The notes under the pieces were generated by a model. The model was not told where the DNA came from and did no database searches. It saw nothing but the letters and a program-made list of their open reading frames with translations. The position numbers were made by a program, and so were the translations under genes. 42,873 bases of DNA from an uncultured Micrococcales bacterium (lineage in GTDB: Bacteria > Actinomycetota > Actinomycetes > Actinomycetales > Microbacteriaceae), in contig CAIVWH010000008.1 of the NCBI GenBank assembly GCA_903909605.1, forward strand, positions 1 through 42,873. The letters are read 5' to 3'. The number at the start of each line of letters is the position of its first letter. The first letter of the stretch is position 1. Of this stretch, positions 9,601-24,600 are shown piece after piece.

Positions 9601-12600
9601 CAAACATCAACTCAGGTGTGGGCGCCATCACCATTTATGGTGACGGAGGTGCGCCGACCGGAAGCAACAACGGTCACGGCATGGAAATCAACGGTAACGG
9701 TGGTTATGCCAGCAAGATCACATCGGCCAAGAGCACCGGAACAGCGATATCTATTACTGGCGTATCAAATGGCACCTCGTCAAACGGCCGTGGAATCGTT
9801 GCCTACCAGGGTTCTGCTCGCCAGATGTCGATTACGGCAACGGGCGGCGGAGACATTTCACTCGTCGGTTCGGCTAGCTCGGCATCTCCGAACGCGATCA
9901 CTCTGAATCACACAGAAGTATTTGCAGCTGGCGGCAAAATCACAATTGACACTGGAAACCAGCCGGCGGACTTTGGTGAAAACTCAGGTACAAACTACAT
10001 CGGTGGATCAGCTGCAAATTCAACGTCTGGTGATGTAACCGTCAAGGCGAGCAAAATCACTATTGGAACAACCCCCTCGGCTGGTGCGTTCCAATATGCA
10101 TCGAAGCTTTACCTAATTAGCAACGCGACATCTTTCTCTGCTGCGTCAACTTTTGGTTCTGGAATGTCAGTGACCGGCCTGGGCTACATGCAGGTCGGCA
10201 AGAGCACTAACACCGCGGACATCACACTAAATGGCACCAACTCAGTAGCTGGAGACATCGATGTCTACGGTGGTGCGGTAACCATCGATGGTAACCAAAC
10301 CACCACAAATAGCGGAAACATCACCGTCAATGCCACGGGGGCATATTCGGGGGCGGGCTCGCTGAACGCTGCAGGAACCGTGATTCTAAACGCGAGTTCA
10401 TCGAGCGGTACTGGCGCAATGACCTCTAATGGCGCAGGTGGAATTGCCATCACCACCTCAACCGGTTCGATTTCCATCGGCGGCAATTTAAGCGCGAGCA
10501 CCAGCGCAATTGCGCCAATCACACTGAAGTCGAAGACCGACATCTCGGTCACCGCCTCGAAGTCGATTACTACCGCCGGTGGAAACGCGATCTTCTGGAG
10601 TCGTTATCTAGCCCTTGCCGGAGCCACGACACAGGGTTCAATAACCCTGAACAACTCAGCATCAGTGACAACAAGTGGCGGCCGCATTGTTATGGCGGGC
10701 ACCGCCCAGGTCGATGGAAATGGATTCCCGACCGGATACGCATACACAACAACCAACGCAACTGCAGGCGTGCAGCTCGGCACTAGCGAAATCGCGACCG
10801 ACACAAACGTAATTCTTTCTTCTGGCGGTGGCCAGATCACGATGTATGGCCAGCAGGCAGGAACAGCCAATGCTTCGTGGGGTGTTCAAATTCGTGGTGG
10901 TGGCAAGGTTGACGCCGGCGCAAATTCAATCACCATCGACGGCAAGGCCGACACACTGACTGGCAACGCGGTCGAATTCGACAACACCTCGGGCAATGGT
11001 GTGAAGATTCTCTCTGCCGCAACGCTTGGCACGGCAATTTCAATCACCGGTGCCGCTACCGGAACCACGGTTGCAAATAACGGCGAGCGTGGATTTATGT
11101 CAGGTTCGGCCGACCTAACAATAAATGCAAGCGGCGGCGGAAGCATTTCGATTTCTGGAACCCAGGCAATGAACAACACCACAAATCCTGGTGCGGTTTA
11201 TTTCGGAGGAACCTCAAACATTCTGGCTTCCACGGGAAACATCACAATTAACGGTGGAACTCGCGGTATCTACATGTCGGGCACAATCAACTTAGCCGCG
11301 CTAAATGCATCGACAGCGGCAATTGGAAGCGTGACCCTGACGGGTGATGCAATCACCGGCGGCGCAACCGTGGCTATAAAAACTACGGGTGCCGTTGTGT
11401 TTGAATCAACAAGCGCAAATTTCAGTTCAACCTTCAACACTTCGAGTTTGAGCTTAAGTGGCCCACCATCGAGTCTTCGCGTTGGCAAGACAGGCAACAC
11501 CTCGGGCGTGACTATTTCTGGTGGTACTACATCGGTTGCCGGGCCTGTGACTATCAATGGTGCCGCCGTGACTGTATCGAGCGCAATAACCACAACCAAC
11601 AGCGGAACAATTTCGATTCCGGCAACGGGTGTGGTTGCAATCGGCGCAGCTATGACTGCAGCTGGCGACATCACGATATCGAGCACCTCAACCACCGCAA
11701 CTTCGGCGAACCTGCAATCTTCAGGTGCAAACGGTATCTCGATAACAGCAACGACTGGAGCGGTGACCACTGGTGGAACACTTGCCGTGACTACTTCAAC
11801 TACCGGAAATATCTGGCTAAAAGCCGCCACAAACGTGATCACCGGAACCGCTAACACCATGACCACCAATGGCGGAGCTGTAGTGCTCTGGGCACGCTCG
11901 GGTTCGACAGAAAACACATCAGGCCAGACCGGCGAGGGCTACATCAAACTCGACAACGGCTCGTCAATTAGCACAAGCGGTGGAGCCATCATTCTTGCCG
12001 GCTCAAGTTCGGTAGATGCCAATGGATTCCCAAACGGGCACACCTATTCGAACACTGGAAGCACTTATGGTATTCAACTGGGAACTGTTACCACGGCTGG
12101 ACCAGTCAATTTGACTTCTGCTGGTGGTCAGATTCGTGTTTACGCTCAGGTGGGTGCCGCGGCCAGCCAAGGCATCGCCAGTATCTTTAACGGCACAACA
12201 ATGACCTGGAGTTCAGGTATCGGAAGACAAGACCTCAACGTCCTGAGCGCGAGCACCGTTGATAACGCCCTTGAAACCTGGGGAGCTTTCACGATGTCTT
12301 CATCGGCGGTGGCTGATGCGACTACTTCTGCAATCAAGGTTGTGGTTCAAGAGACCAACTCAGCGGCAACATTGACGCCAATCCAGCAACAGGGCACCTA
12401 TGCAAATAAGTTCATCGCAAATGGCGGTGGTGATCTTGATGTCACTATCACGACAGCAAACACTGCTAAGTATGCAATTGACTCAGCAACTAAATTCCAA
12501 TTCTCGGCAACTAGCGGCGCTATCCGTGTGAATTTCGGAACGGGTCTTGACCTAGCCTCTGCAACTTCAACCAATGCGATGATTTTTGGTGCAGACGGCA

Positions 12601-15600
12601 CCGACGTTACGAGCTCAAGCTCGAACATAACGATCTCTGGCAACAACTTTGTTGACAACGCAAACGCCGGCAGCGTGATTGTTAAGACAAGCGGCACGGC
12701 GACCGTTCAGCCAGCGATTACTGCTGGCACATACACCGGCTCTGCAAACTTCAGTGCGGCGCAGACTTTCGACAGCACCTGGAGCTTCAGTGGAATCACC
12801 GGTGTTAATAGTGGAAATATCGGAAGTCTGACACTCGGGCAATCTGGAACTGGCGGCACAGTTTCAGGGTTGACTCAGAACACTGCGAACATCACGATTT
12901 CGAACGCATTGACTTCATCTGGTTCGGTATCTGTTTATGGCGGAACGATTACTGCTGGCGCCAACATCACCACATCAGGTTCAGGCGCCATCTTGCTTAA
13001 GGCAACTCAAGACGTAATTGTGCCAACTGGAACAAGCACCACTGTTCGAAACATCTTGACCACTGTCGACGGCCCGCTCACACTTTGGTCGAACTCAGAT
13101 GCCTCTGGATCTGGTGCTATCTCGCTCGGAAACTGGGTCAACCTCACCACCACCACAGGCGCAATAACTCTTGCTGGCGGTAACACGGCTACAGAAACCA
13201 CGCCAACCGGTTATGCCCAGGGATATGCAAGCTATGTGAGCGGTGTTCGCATTGGTTCTGCTGCATCTGCTACCGACCAGGTAAAGATCACGTCAACCGG
13301 TGGTGACATCACGCTCAAGGGTCAGGCCAATAACCAGGCGACCTCTGCGGGAATCTTCGTTTATGCCGGCGCAAACATCGCCAGCTCAACTGGCCGTGTG
13401 ACCATGCTTGGATACAGCCAACAACCAACAACCAACGCGCACGCCGTTTACTTGAATTACACGGGAACCGCTGGAATCAACTCGAACATCAGCTCTGGTG
13501 CAACAACTGGCGATGCAATCACTATTACTGGTTTTGTTAACACAGCCACCACGAGCGCGTCGACAAATGCAAATGGCGTGACCATTTATCCAACATCCGG
13601 TGGCACCGAAACCATCAACGCAAGTGGCGGCGGAAACATCGTCATCACCGGAACCGCTAGTTCGGCAACCACTAACTCTGTGGAGTTGAACTACACAAAC
13701 ATAAATGCGGCGGGTGGAAACATCACTGTTGACGCGGGAACACAAACCGTGGAATACAGCAAAGTCACCGGTGTTGCGGCAGTAAACATTGGTGGAACTT
13801 CGAGCAGCTCGTTGGCCGGTGAAATCAAAATCATCGCTGATAACGTGAGCTACGTTGCCGGTGGTTCGACCGTCTACCAAAACGCCGCGAAACTATACAT
13901 CCAACCGAAGTCGGCGTGGTTCTCTAGCGCGCAGACCTTGGCTTCAACTGCAACACTCACCAACCTGAGTTACTTTGCTTTTGGAAAGTCGGGCAATACG
14001 GCAGGCTTGACGGTGTCTACTGCGGCAGCTATCAAGGGCAACATCGACATGTGGGGCGGTGCTATCGCGGTTGGTTCGAACCTAAGCACCACAGTTAGCG
14101 GAAACATCACCGTCTTGGGTAGCGGTGCTTACACCGGCGCAGGAACCATGGATGCCAACGGCTCGATATCAGTGACAGCACTGAGCTTCTCGGGCACAGG
14201 TGCATTCACGGCCGCCGGCACCAACGGCATTTTCATCAACTCAACTGGTGGCGACACGACAATCGCGACCAACATGACCTCGAGTGGCGCCAGTGCTGGC
14301 GTCACCTTCAAGGCGACCGGATCGATCATAAATAGTGCTGCCAAGACCATGCAATCAAATGGTGGACCAATCGTATTTTGGGCGGGTTCAGCAGGTGGCA
14401 ATGGATACGTGTCGATTTACGCGGGATCTTCTGTCAACAGCGTAAATGGTTCGGCTCTTCGAGGCGCTACCGGTGGTGGCGACATCATCGTAGGTGGTGG
14501 CTCAAACACAGGTAGCTACCCGACTGGCCCAGTGATTTGGAACACCACTTCGACTGCTGCATTCTCATCGGGTACTAACGGAGCAACTGGATCTGTCACC
14601 ACTTACTACTCGGGCGGCGGTGCAATAAACATCAACGCCAAGAGCACGGCTGCAGTAACCGCGCTTTCATTCAAATATGCGACCACCATGTATGCCGGCA
14701 ACGGCCAGATCACTCTGAATGGTGTGAATACATCTGCCACCTCAGGCTCTGGAATTGAAATCATGGATGGTGGCGTAGCAACCAACGCTAGCGACTTCTC
14801 TAGCAGTAGCAGCACGTCACCAGCAATTAGCATCACTGCATCATCCACTGCGGATAGCGCATTCCTTTCTGGTCGTTACGCAACCTCGGCAAACTTGATT
14901 TATTTGCAGGCAACCGGCACCGGTGGAATCTCGATTAGCGGAACAAACTCGAGCACCACTTTGAACGCGCCTGAGGTTGGAGTTAATGGAACAAATATTC
15001 TCTCGTCAGGCAACATCACCATCACAACCGCTTCAGTAACAGCTGGTGCGGGCGGTTACTTCGACTCAAAACTCACGTCAGGTTCACCTGCTAGCGCCTA
15101 CGCAGTTTCGAACATCGGTTACTGCGCGACTGCCACGTGTTCACTTAGTCAAGTAACCTCATCGTCAGCGAACATCGTGTTGAACACAAACCGACAGGCG
15201 AGTTACCAAAGCCCAGTAAGTACATTCTTCAACACTGCCGGAACTGTCAGCTTCTTGCCAACTCTTGCCACGGGATTTGTAAACCAGTCGCCAACCAGCA
15301 ACGACAAGATCTCAAGTGATTGCACCGGTCTAATCATTGGCAACGATGTAACGACGAATACCTGGGCCTACGCATCAAACAATGCATATTCAATCGCTGG
15401 CCCAATCAAGATTTATGCTGGCTCTGCATCTATCGTTCACAACATGACTTCGACCGGCACATCCGGTGGAATATTGGTTAAGACAACTGGCGACATTTCG
15501 GCCACAGGTGGCTCATCTGGCACACCTCGAATTTTGCAGACCAACGCCAGCCCAATTACCCTCTGGTCTGACTCGGATAACTCTGGCGCCGGTGCAATCA

Positions 15601-18600
15601 ATGCTGCCGACTACACGACAATCAACTCTGCAGCCGGCAGTTTGTTGCAGGCAACCGCGGGTGGCCAGATCACCTTGGGTGGTGGTGCAGATGCAAACAC
15701 CGATGGCGTGCCGGATGGATATGCCACCGGAAACTCAACTGGAAACACCAACGGAATCATTCTTGGTTCAATCGCTTACGTTGCGAACTCGATCAATGTT
15801 TATTCAGGAACCAATGGCATCGCGATTCGCGGTAAATCTGCATACGGCCGCGGAACGTATGTCACTCCGGGGTCGAACTTTGTTGCCGGAGGAGCAATTT
15901 TGCTTGAAGGTAGCTCATCAGGCTCTGCTGGCGGTTGGTATCACGGTCTTGCCATTGCAGATGCCGGAAGCCTCGGAGGCTCAACAACTATTTGGTCGTC
16001 AAAGACAAGCGGCACAGCTATCACGTTGATTGGTAACACCACTAACACGGCAACTGCATCGCCTTCTTCTGGAATCATGTTGAACCCGAATGGTGGCGCG
16101 TCGTACATCGCCATGATTAAAGCCACCGGAGGTGGAGATATCAGCATCACCGGCAGCAGCACCGCAGCTGGCTCAACCGGCGCTTACTTGCTAAGTAGCG
16201 ACATCTTGGCTGCAAATGGAAACATCACAATCGATGGTGGCTCCACCGGAGTAAACCTCGGTGCAAACACCAACATTGGCTACAAGACTGGCGGCGCGAT
16301 CACGGCCGACAACGGTGCAGTTTCAGTCACGGGCAATAGCTTCATTGCAGCATCTTCGGCCTACATCAAGACTTCTGGCGTTGTGACTTTCAAGCCAGCC
16401 ACAAGCACCAACATCATCAACGTGAGCAACGCCGGCACCGATGCCGCTGGCACTCTAGACCTCAGCACCGCTGAACTTGGCAACGTTACTGCGGGCACCG
16501 TGCGCTTGGGCGCATCCGGTGGAAGCAACAGCGGAAACATCACTATTTCAACAGCCTTTTCGCCAAGCAACTTCTCGACTTTGGCTTTGCGAACCACCGG
16601 ATCGGTTTCGGGTGCAGGTGCGATTACGATCGCCAACCTGGGTGTGTCGGCAGGCGGAAACATCACCCTTAGTGGCAATAACAACACCACGACCTTGGCT
16701 TTGACCTCGTCGGGCACCACGCCGACCGTGACCTACACAGAGCTTTCGAGTGACACCTACAACCCGGGCACCGTCGATGGCATCGCGGCAACCTTCGGTA
16801 TTGCGACGCAGTACGCAATCACTACCCAGCCTCCAAGCACCGGATACATGGGAGTCAACCTGAGCCCTGCGCCGGTCGTTGTCGTCAAGGATGCCTACGG
16901 CACGGTGATTGGCACGAACAACAACACGACCAACACGGTTGCGGCGAGCACGACTTCGTCAGGAATCACCCTCGGTGGCACCACATCGATTACCCAAAAG
17001 GGTGGAACCTTCACGTTTGACGCATTGAAGGTGACTTCAGGTACTGGTTCGCTGGTTGTGAATTTCGGAGTCAGCGCCATCACTGGCCAGCAGGCGGTTG
17101 CAGCTAGCACAACCAACATCCAAGCTGGCGACCCCGACCACCTAACCATCACAACTCAACCTTCTGGCGCAAAGGCCGGCGCTGCGTTCACGACTCAGCC
17201 GGTTGTTGAGATCGACTCGGCGGCAAACACCGTAGTCACGGCAAACGGTTTGACTCTTGCGGTAACGGCTTCGCTGACAACTGGCACCGGTGTGCTAGTT
17301 GGTTCGACCACTGTGAACGCTGTGAACGGTGTTGCAACCTTCACCAACCTAGGCATTGGTGCTGTTGCTGCCTCGAACTACGTGATCACATTCAGCGCGA
17401 CCTACAACTCGAACCCGGCGATGAACGTTGCCTCGAACGCAATTGCCGTCACCTATGGATCTGCCGACCACCTGAATCTGACCACCTCGGCGGCCGGATT
17501 CGCCTCGCGCACCAACTTCACTACCCAGCCGGTTGTCACCGTGCAGGATGCCTACGGCAACACCGTGACCAACTGGGCAACTTCTGTCACCGTCGCAATC
17601 TCTGGTGGTTCGACCTTGACTGGTACTACGACAGCTACTTTGAGTTCGGGTGTTGCGACCTTCGCGGGTCTCGGTTCTTACGGTTCGATTTCAAACTCGA
17701 ACACCTTGACCTACTCGTCAGGTGCGTTGACCGTTGCCACTCAGAGTTTCTCGAACACGCCGGGTGCCGCATACCAGCTGGCCAAGACCACCTTGGCCGC
17801 AGGTGCCACCAACGGATCTGCCTTCACGACACAGCCGGTGATCACCATCCAAGACCAGGATGGCAACACCGTTACCTCTGGCGCCCAGTCGACTCAGAAC
17901 GTGGTGCTCACCACCAGCAGCGCAACCCTTGGTGGAACCACGACCGTTGCCGCGGTTGCTGGTGTTGCCACCTTCACCGGAATCAGCCTGACCGGAAACG
18001 CCGGCGCGGTGACCCTGACCTACACAATCTCGTCGCCTTCGACCATCACGGCGACCCAGTCGATCACCATCGTTGCCGGTGCGCCAACCCAGCTGATTGT
18101 GAAGACAGGTGCCGCCGGCTGTAACTCGCGCATCGCCTGCACGACACAGCCCGTGATCTGGATTGCCGATGCTTCAGGCAACGCAACCACCTCGACCGCA
18201 ACTGTGACCGCAACGGTTCGCACCGGCACCGGAACCGTCTGGGCCGGTTCGACCGCCACAGCAACCGCCGGTATTGCCACCTTTAGTGGCTTCGCCATCC
18301 AGGGAACTGCCGCATCGAACTGGGCAATCGACTACACCATTGCTTCGCCTTCGTTGACCGTGCCGCAGAGCTTGATCACCCTCGGATTCGGAACAGCGAC
18401 CAAGGTCTTGGTGACCACCCTGGCGGCCGGCTTTGTGAACGGCACCGCATTCTCGACCCAGCCGGTTGCCAAGTTGGTTGACGCAGACAACAACGTGACC
18501 AACGTCGGTGGCGGAGCGCTAACCATCACGGTCGGTAGCGGCTCGGGCGGCGGCACCGCGGTGCTGTCAGGAACCACATCCAAGGCTCTGACGGCATCGG

Positions 18601-21600
18601 TAGCAGACTTCACCGGCGCAGGAATTACCCTGACCGGTACCGCCGACACCTACACCCTTACCTATGCGTACAGCGGCTTCACCTCGGCAACCCAGACCGT
18701 GACTCTGACGCCGGGTGCGGCAACCCAGCTTTCTGTAACCTCAAGCACCTCGGCGGCCAACGCGCAGGCACTTGTGGTTCAGCCTGTTGTCACCATCAAG
18801 GATGCCTCTGGCAACACCGTGACTTCGTCGACCGTGACAGTAACCCTGACCGCTTCGGGTGCAACTATCGGCGGCTCGACTTCGATGGCTGCTGTTGCTG
18901 GTGTTGCCGACTTCTCGGGCAAGGGTGTCAAGCTGACCGGTTTGATCGGCTCGAAGACTTTGACTGCGACCATCACTTCGCCTTCGACCATTAGTGGCAA
19001 CACCTCGGTAACTCTTACTTACGGAACTGCGACTCAGTTGGCGGTTTCGGCTGCGACTGTTTCGGCGACTAACCGTGCGGTTTGGTCGAGCCAGCCAACC
19101 ATCACCGAGCAGGATGTTTCGGGCAACACCGTTGGCAACGCCAACGACTCGATCACGGCGTCGGTTACCTCGGCGAACTCGGCCGATGTGACCCTTGGCG
19201 GAACGTTGACCAACTCGGCTGCTTCGGGCACCTTCGCATACACCGACTTGAAGCTGACCGGTAAGGCCGCGACCTACACGGTCACCTACGCGGCTTCGGG
19301 TTTGACTTCGGCAACCCAAACTGTGACCCTGGTTGCCGGTTCGGCCACCCAGATGAGCGTGACCACTCAGGCTGCCGGGGCAGTGGATGGCGTTGCCTTT
19401 ACTACTCAGCCGGTTGTTAAGTTCTTGGATGCCGACGGCAACCTGACCACTTCGACCGCGACTGTGGTTGCTTCGGTTTCGGCTGGTGCGGCATCCGGTG
19501 TTTCGACTTTGGCCGGCACCACCAGCCAGGCTGCCGTTGCCGGAACCGCGACCTTCACCGGCCTCAAGCTGACCGGAACGCTCGACACTTACACCTTGAC
19601 CTTCGCTTCGAGCGGGCTGGCATCGCAGACTCAGTCGATCACCACCACAATTGGTGCGGCGAGCAAGGTAGTGGTCACCACAGGTGTTGCCGGCTTCGCG
19701 AACCGAACCGACTTCACCACTCAGCCGGTTGCAAGCATTCAGGACATCGGTGGCAACGTGGTCACCGCTTCAACCGCGACCGTGACTGTTTCGATAAGTT
19801 CGGGCACTTTGACTGGAACCACTTCGCTGGCGGCTGTGAACGGTGTTGCCGACTGGTCGACTGCTGGCACTGCGCTTGGCAAATACGGAACTATCGGATC
19901 GAAGACTTTGACCTTCGCTTCGACTGGTTTGACTAGCGACACAACCCAGACCTTTACTCTCACTTACGGTGCTGCTTACCAGCTCTCGAACGGCACCAAG
20001 GTTTCTTCGGGCACTGCAGTAAACAACGCTGCGTTCTCGGTTCAGCCGGTAGTCACCATCCAAGACCAGGATGGCAACACCGTGACTGGCGGTTCAGACG
20101 CAACTCAGAACGTAACGATTTCGATCAGTGCTGGCTCGGTGAGCGGAACCACCAGCGTCGCTGCAGTTGCTGGTGTGGCGACCTTCTCGGGTCTGAAGTA
20201 TGTCGGCACCTCGGGCGCATCGCGAACCTTGACCTACACGATCTCGTCGCCGTCGACCATCACGACCACAGACACGATCACACCTACCTCTGGTGCTGCT
20301 GATCACTTGAACGTGACTGCCGGTTCGACCACCGCAGCCAATGGGGCAGCGCTGGCAACTCAGCCAACTGTTGAGGTTGACGACATCTCGGGCAACAAGG
20401 TCGCCACCTCGACCGCCTCGATTACGGCATCGGCCAGCGGTGTGACCCTGGGTGGGGCAACCCTCACGCAGAACGCAACCTCGGGTGTCTTGACCTACTC
20501 GGGTCTGAAGCTAACCGGCACGATCGGCAACTACAACATCGTGTTCAGCTCGGGCTCGCTCACCAGCGCAAGCCTTGGCGTTAACCTCACCGCCGGCGTC
20601 GCCACCCAGCTCAGCGTTACCGGCAGCACCTCGGCCGCCAACGACCAGGCGCTGACTGTTCAGCCGGTTGTGACCATCAAGGATGCCTCTGGCAACACCG
20701 TGATTGGCGCCACCACCAACGTGACCCTGACCGCATCGGGTGCAAGCATCGGCGGCACCACCCAGATGGCTGCCGTGGCGGGTGTTGCTGACTTCAGTGG
20801 CCTCGGCGTGAAATTGACTGGCACCACCGGGTCGAAGACCATCACTGCGACCATCACTTCACCTTCGACGATCAGCAACACCCTGACAGTGAACCTGACC
20901 TACGGAACCGCGACCAAGCTCGCAATCTCGAGCGCGAGCGTGAGCGCAACCAACCGCGTTGCATTCGCATCACAACCGACCATCACCGTTCAAGACGTTT
21001 CGGGCAACACTGTTGGCAACGCCACCGACTCGATCACTGCGTCGGTCACCTCGGCGAATGCCGCAGATGTTGCTCTTGGTGGAACGGTGACCAACCCGGC
21101 TGCTTCGGGCACCTTTGCATACACCGACTTGAAGCTCACCGGTAAGGCCGCGACCTACACGATCACTTACGCGGCAAGTGGCCTGGCATCCGTGACCCAA
21201 ACCGCGACCTTGGTTGCCGGTTCGGTCGACCACGTTGGTCTAACCGTCAGCTCGACATCCGCAAGCGCTGCAGTGATCGCTTCGCAGCCGGTTGCAACTC
21301 TCTACGACGCCGATGGCAACATTGCGGCTTCGAACTCAACTGTGACTATTGCCGTAACCGGTGCGTCAATCACAGGAACCACTTCGATGGCTGCGAGCGC
21401 TGGTGTTGCAAACTTTGTCGGCAAGGGCATCACGCTCACCGGCACGATGGGCGACAAGCAGATGACAGCTTCGGTCACCATCTCTGGCTCGACTATCACC
21501 TCGCCAGCTTCGACCATCACCCTTGGTTACGGTGCCGCGACTCGACTCGCCCTGGTTCAGTCGGCAGCCGGCATCGTGAACCGCACCGCATTCACCACCC

Positions 21601-24600
21601 AGCCAAAGATTCAGATTCAAGACAGCGCCGGCAACGTGGTTGCTAACCGCACCGACCAGATCACGGTTTCGGTTGGCTCGGGCGCCACCGTTGACGGCCA
21701 GGCTCAGGCAAGTGCTGTGGCAGGAGAGTTCGACTGGTCGGGCGTCTCGGCTGCCAACCAGCTGAGCCTGCGCGGAACCGTAGGCAGCTACACCATTACC
21801 TATGCGGCAACCGGCCTAACCTCGGCCACTCAAGCGGTCACCCTGTCCCACGGCGCCGCCACCCAGCTGGTGCTGCACACCTCGGCCGCTGGGGCGCAGG
21901 CCGGCCTCGCCTTTAGCACCCAGCCAGTGCTCTACATCGAGGATGCCGACAGCAACCTCGTGACCACCGGCAGCGAGTCGAGCCTGCACGTCATCGCCAG
22001 CTCGAGTAACGGCAACCTCTTGGGAACCACCGCCGTTCAGGCGAGTGCCGGTGTGGCAACCTTCACCGACCTGAAGCTTGGCAACGCAACGGGCAGCTAC
22101 TCGCTGGCCTACGGCATTACCGAATCTGGTTACTCGACGCTGACTGCATCGCAGACCATCCTGGTTGCTGCGGGTGCACCGGTGAAACTTGGCATCTACC
22201 AGGCGCTGTCGAGCGGAGCCGCAACCGGCTCGGCTTTTGCGACCCAGCCGAAGATTGCCGTGCTCGACGCATACGACAACATCGTGCTTACCGACACCGG
22301 TCGCACCGTCACCGCTTCTTACTCTGGCGCCAATGGCGGAACGCTCAGCGGATCTCCGAACCTGACCGCAACCACTTCATCGGGTATCGCGACCTTCAGC
22401 GGTCTTAAGTTCGTCGGTATCCCAGGCACCAACTACGCCTTGCACTTCTCGGTTGCAAGCGACACATTGACCGCAGTTGACTCGGGCAACTTCACTGTCA
22501 CGCACGCGACCGCATCGCAAATCGTGATCACTCAGCAGCCTGTCGGCGGCAACGCTGTTCGCAGCGCACTCACCACTCAGCCGATTGTCGAAATTCGCGA
22601 CTCGTACGGCAACCTGGTTACCACCGGTGCCGACTCGACTCGCACCGTTACCATCAACATTCACTCGGATAACGGAGCCGGCCGCGGCGACCTATCGACC
22701 GGCACCCAGTCTGTGACTGCCGTCGGTGGTGTTGCGACCTTCACCGGCGTCATCCTCTCGGATGCCAAGATCAACAACAACTACACCTTCGACTTCAGCG
22801 CCACCCTCAACGGTTCGAGTGTCACCTCGGCAGCGTCGAGTGCCATCCAGGTGGTTCACGCCGCCGCAGACCACCTGAGCATCTCGACCCAGGCCGCCGG
22901 CGCCTCGGCAGGCGTGGCCTTCACCACCCAGCCAATGGTCAAGGTGCTCGACGTTGAAAACAACGTGGTCACCGATGGCACTGGCTCGGCTGCCCAGATC
23001 ACCGCCACTGAGACCGGCTCGGCCATCCTGACCGGAACCACCACGATCACTGCTGTCAACGGTGTGGCCAGCTTCGCCGGCCTCGGCCTCTATGGCGCCT
23101 CGGGCAGCGTCACTCTGAACTTCGACTCGAGCGGCTTCACTCAAGTGACCCAGAGCATCTCGCTTGGCTACGGCCTGCCAGACCACCTGGGCATCTCAAC
23201 TCAGCCCGTTGGTGGCAACGCGACCGGCACCGCTCTGACCACTCAGCCGGTCATCCAGGTTTACGACGCCTGGAACAACCCAGTTGCGAACGCCACCAAC
23301 ACCATCACTGCAAGCATCACGGCTGGCGACGGCAACGGCACCATCTCGGCTGGGGCAACCAAGGCTGCTGTCGCTGGCGTTGCGACATTCAGCGGCCTGA
23401 GCATTATCGGCACGCCGCTGTCGCCATACACCTTGACCTTCAACGCGTCGGGTCTCACCGGTGTCACCGCGAACCAGGTCACCGTCACTCACGCACCGGC
23501 AACACAGCTGGTCTACGTCACTCAGCCAGTTGGTGGCAACGCAACCGGCGATGACCTGACCACCCAGCCAGTGCTACGCCTTCTCGATCAGTTCGGCAAC
23601 TTGGTAACCGGTGACAGCACCAGCGTGATCAACGCGCACATCTCTTCGGGCAGCGGTGCGACTATCTCAAACGCGACCGCAACGGCCAGCGCGGGTATTG
23701 TCACCTTCACGCATCTGCGCATGGTTGCCGTGCCTGGCACGCAATACAAGTTGAACTTCACCACCGCATCGCTAACCTCGGCAGACTCGAACGCCTTCAC
23801 CGTGACCAATGCGGTTGCAACTCAGCTGGTTATCTCGCAGGCCTCGGCTAGCGCGCGTGCAGGTGTGGCTTTTGGCACTCAACCTCAGGTCACGGTCAAG
23901 GATGCCTACGGCAACATCATCAAGGTTGGTGCAGGCTCGGGTGCGAATGTCACCGCAACGGTTTCGGCGGGCGGCATGCTTGTCGGTCAGGCAACTGTTG
24001 CGGCAACTCAGGGTGTTGCGACTTTCACCGACCTCGGCATCGGTGGCCAGACTGGCAGCTACACAATTACCTACACGATCACCACGCCAACGACTTTGAC
24101 TGCAAGCGAAAGCATCGGCTTGGGCTATGGCGTTGCCACCCACCTCGGCATTGCAACCCAGCCGGTTGCAGGCAAGACCGGTGACAACCTGACCACCCAG
24201 CCGGTGGTGCAGGTGCTCGATGCATACAACAACGTTGTGGCCAACTCGGCGGTCACCGTAACTGCCACAATGACCAGTCCACAGGCGGGCGAGAGCCTCA
24301 CCGGGGCAGCGGTTGTGGCGGTCAACGGCGTAGCGACCTTTAGCGCCTTGAACATCGTCACCCTGCCAGGCGCTAAGACCCTTACCTTCGTGGCCAGCGG
24401 CCTCACTTCGGTTCAGTCGAGCAGCATCACCTTCGCTCACGCCAACCCGAGCCAGCTTTCGATCGCCACCCAGCCTGTCGGCGGTAATGCAACCGGCACC
24501 GCGCTAACCACTCAGCCGGTCGTGCGCATCCTCGACCGCTTCGGCAACGTTGCAACTTCGTCGACCGCAACGGTGACCATCTCGGTCGCAAGCGGCGCCG

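Noticed and set aside
22650-22710. RGD tripeptide in Ig repeat 19 (GRGDLSTG), and a second RGD before the membrane domain
   Set aside because: Integrin-type RGD has no clear meaning in a probable freshwater or environmental bacterium; neither site is shared by other repeats, and the second lies in the Arg-rich, probably cytoplasmic stretch.
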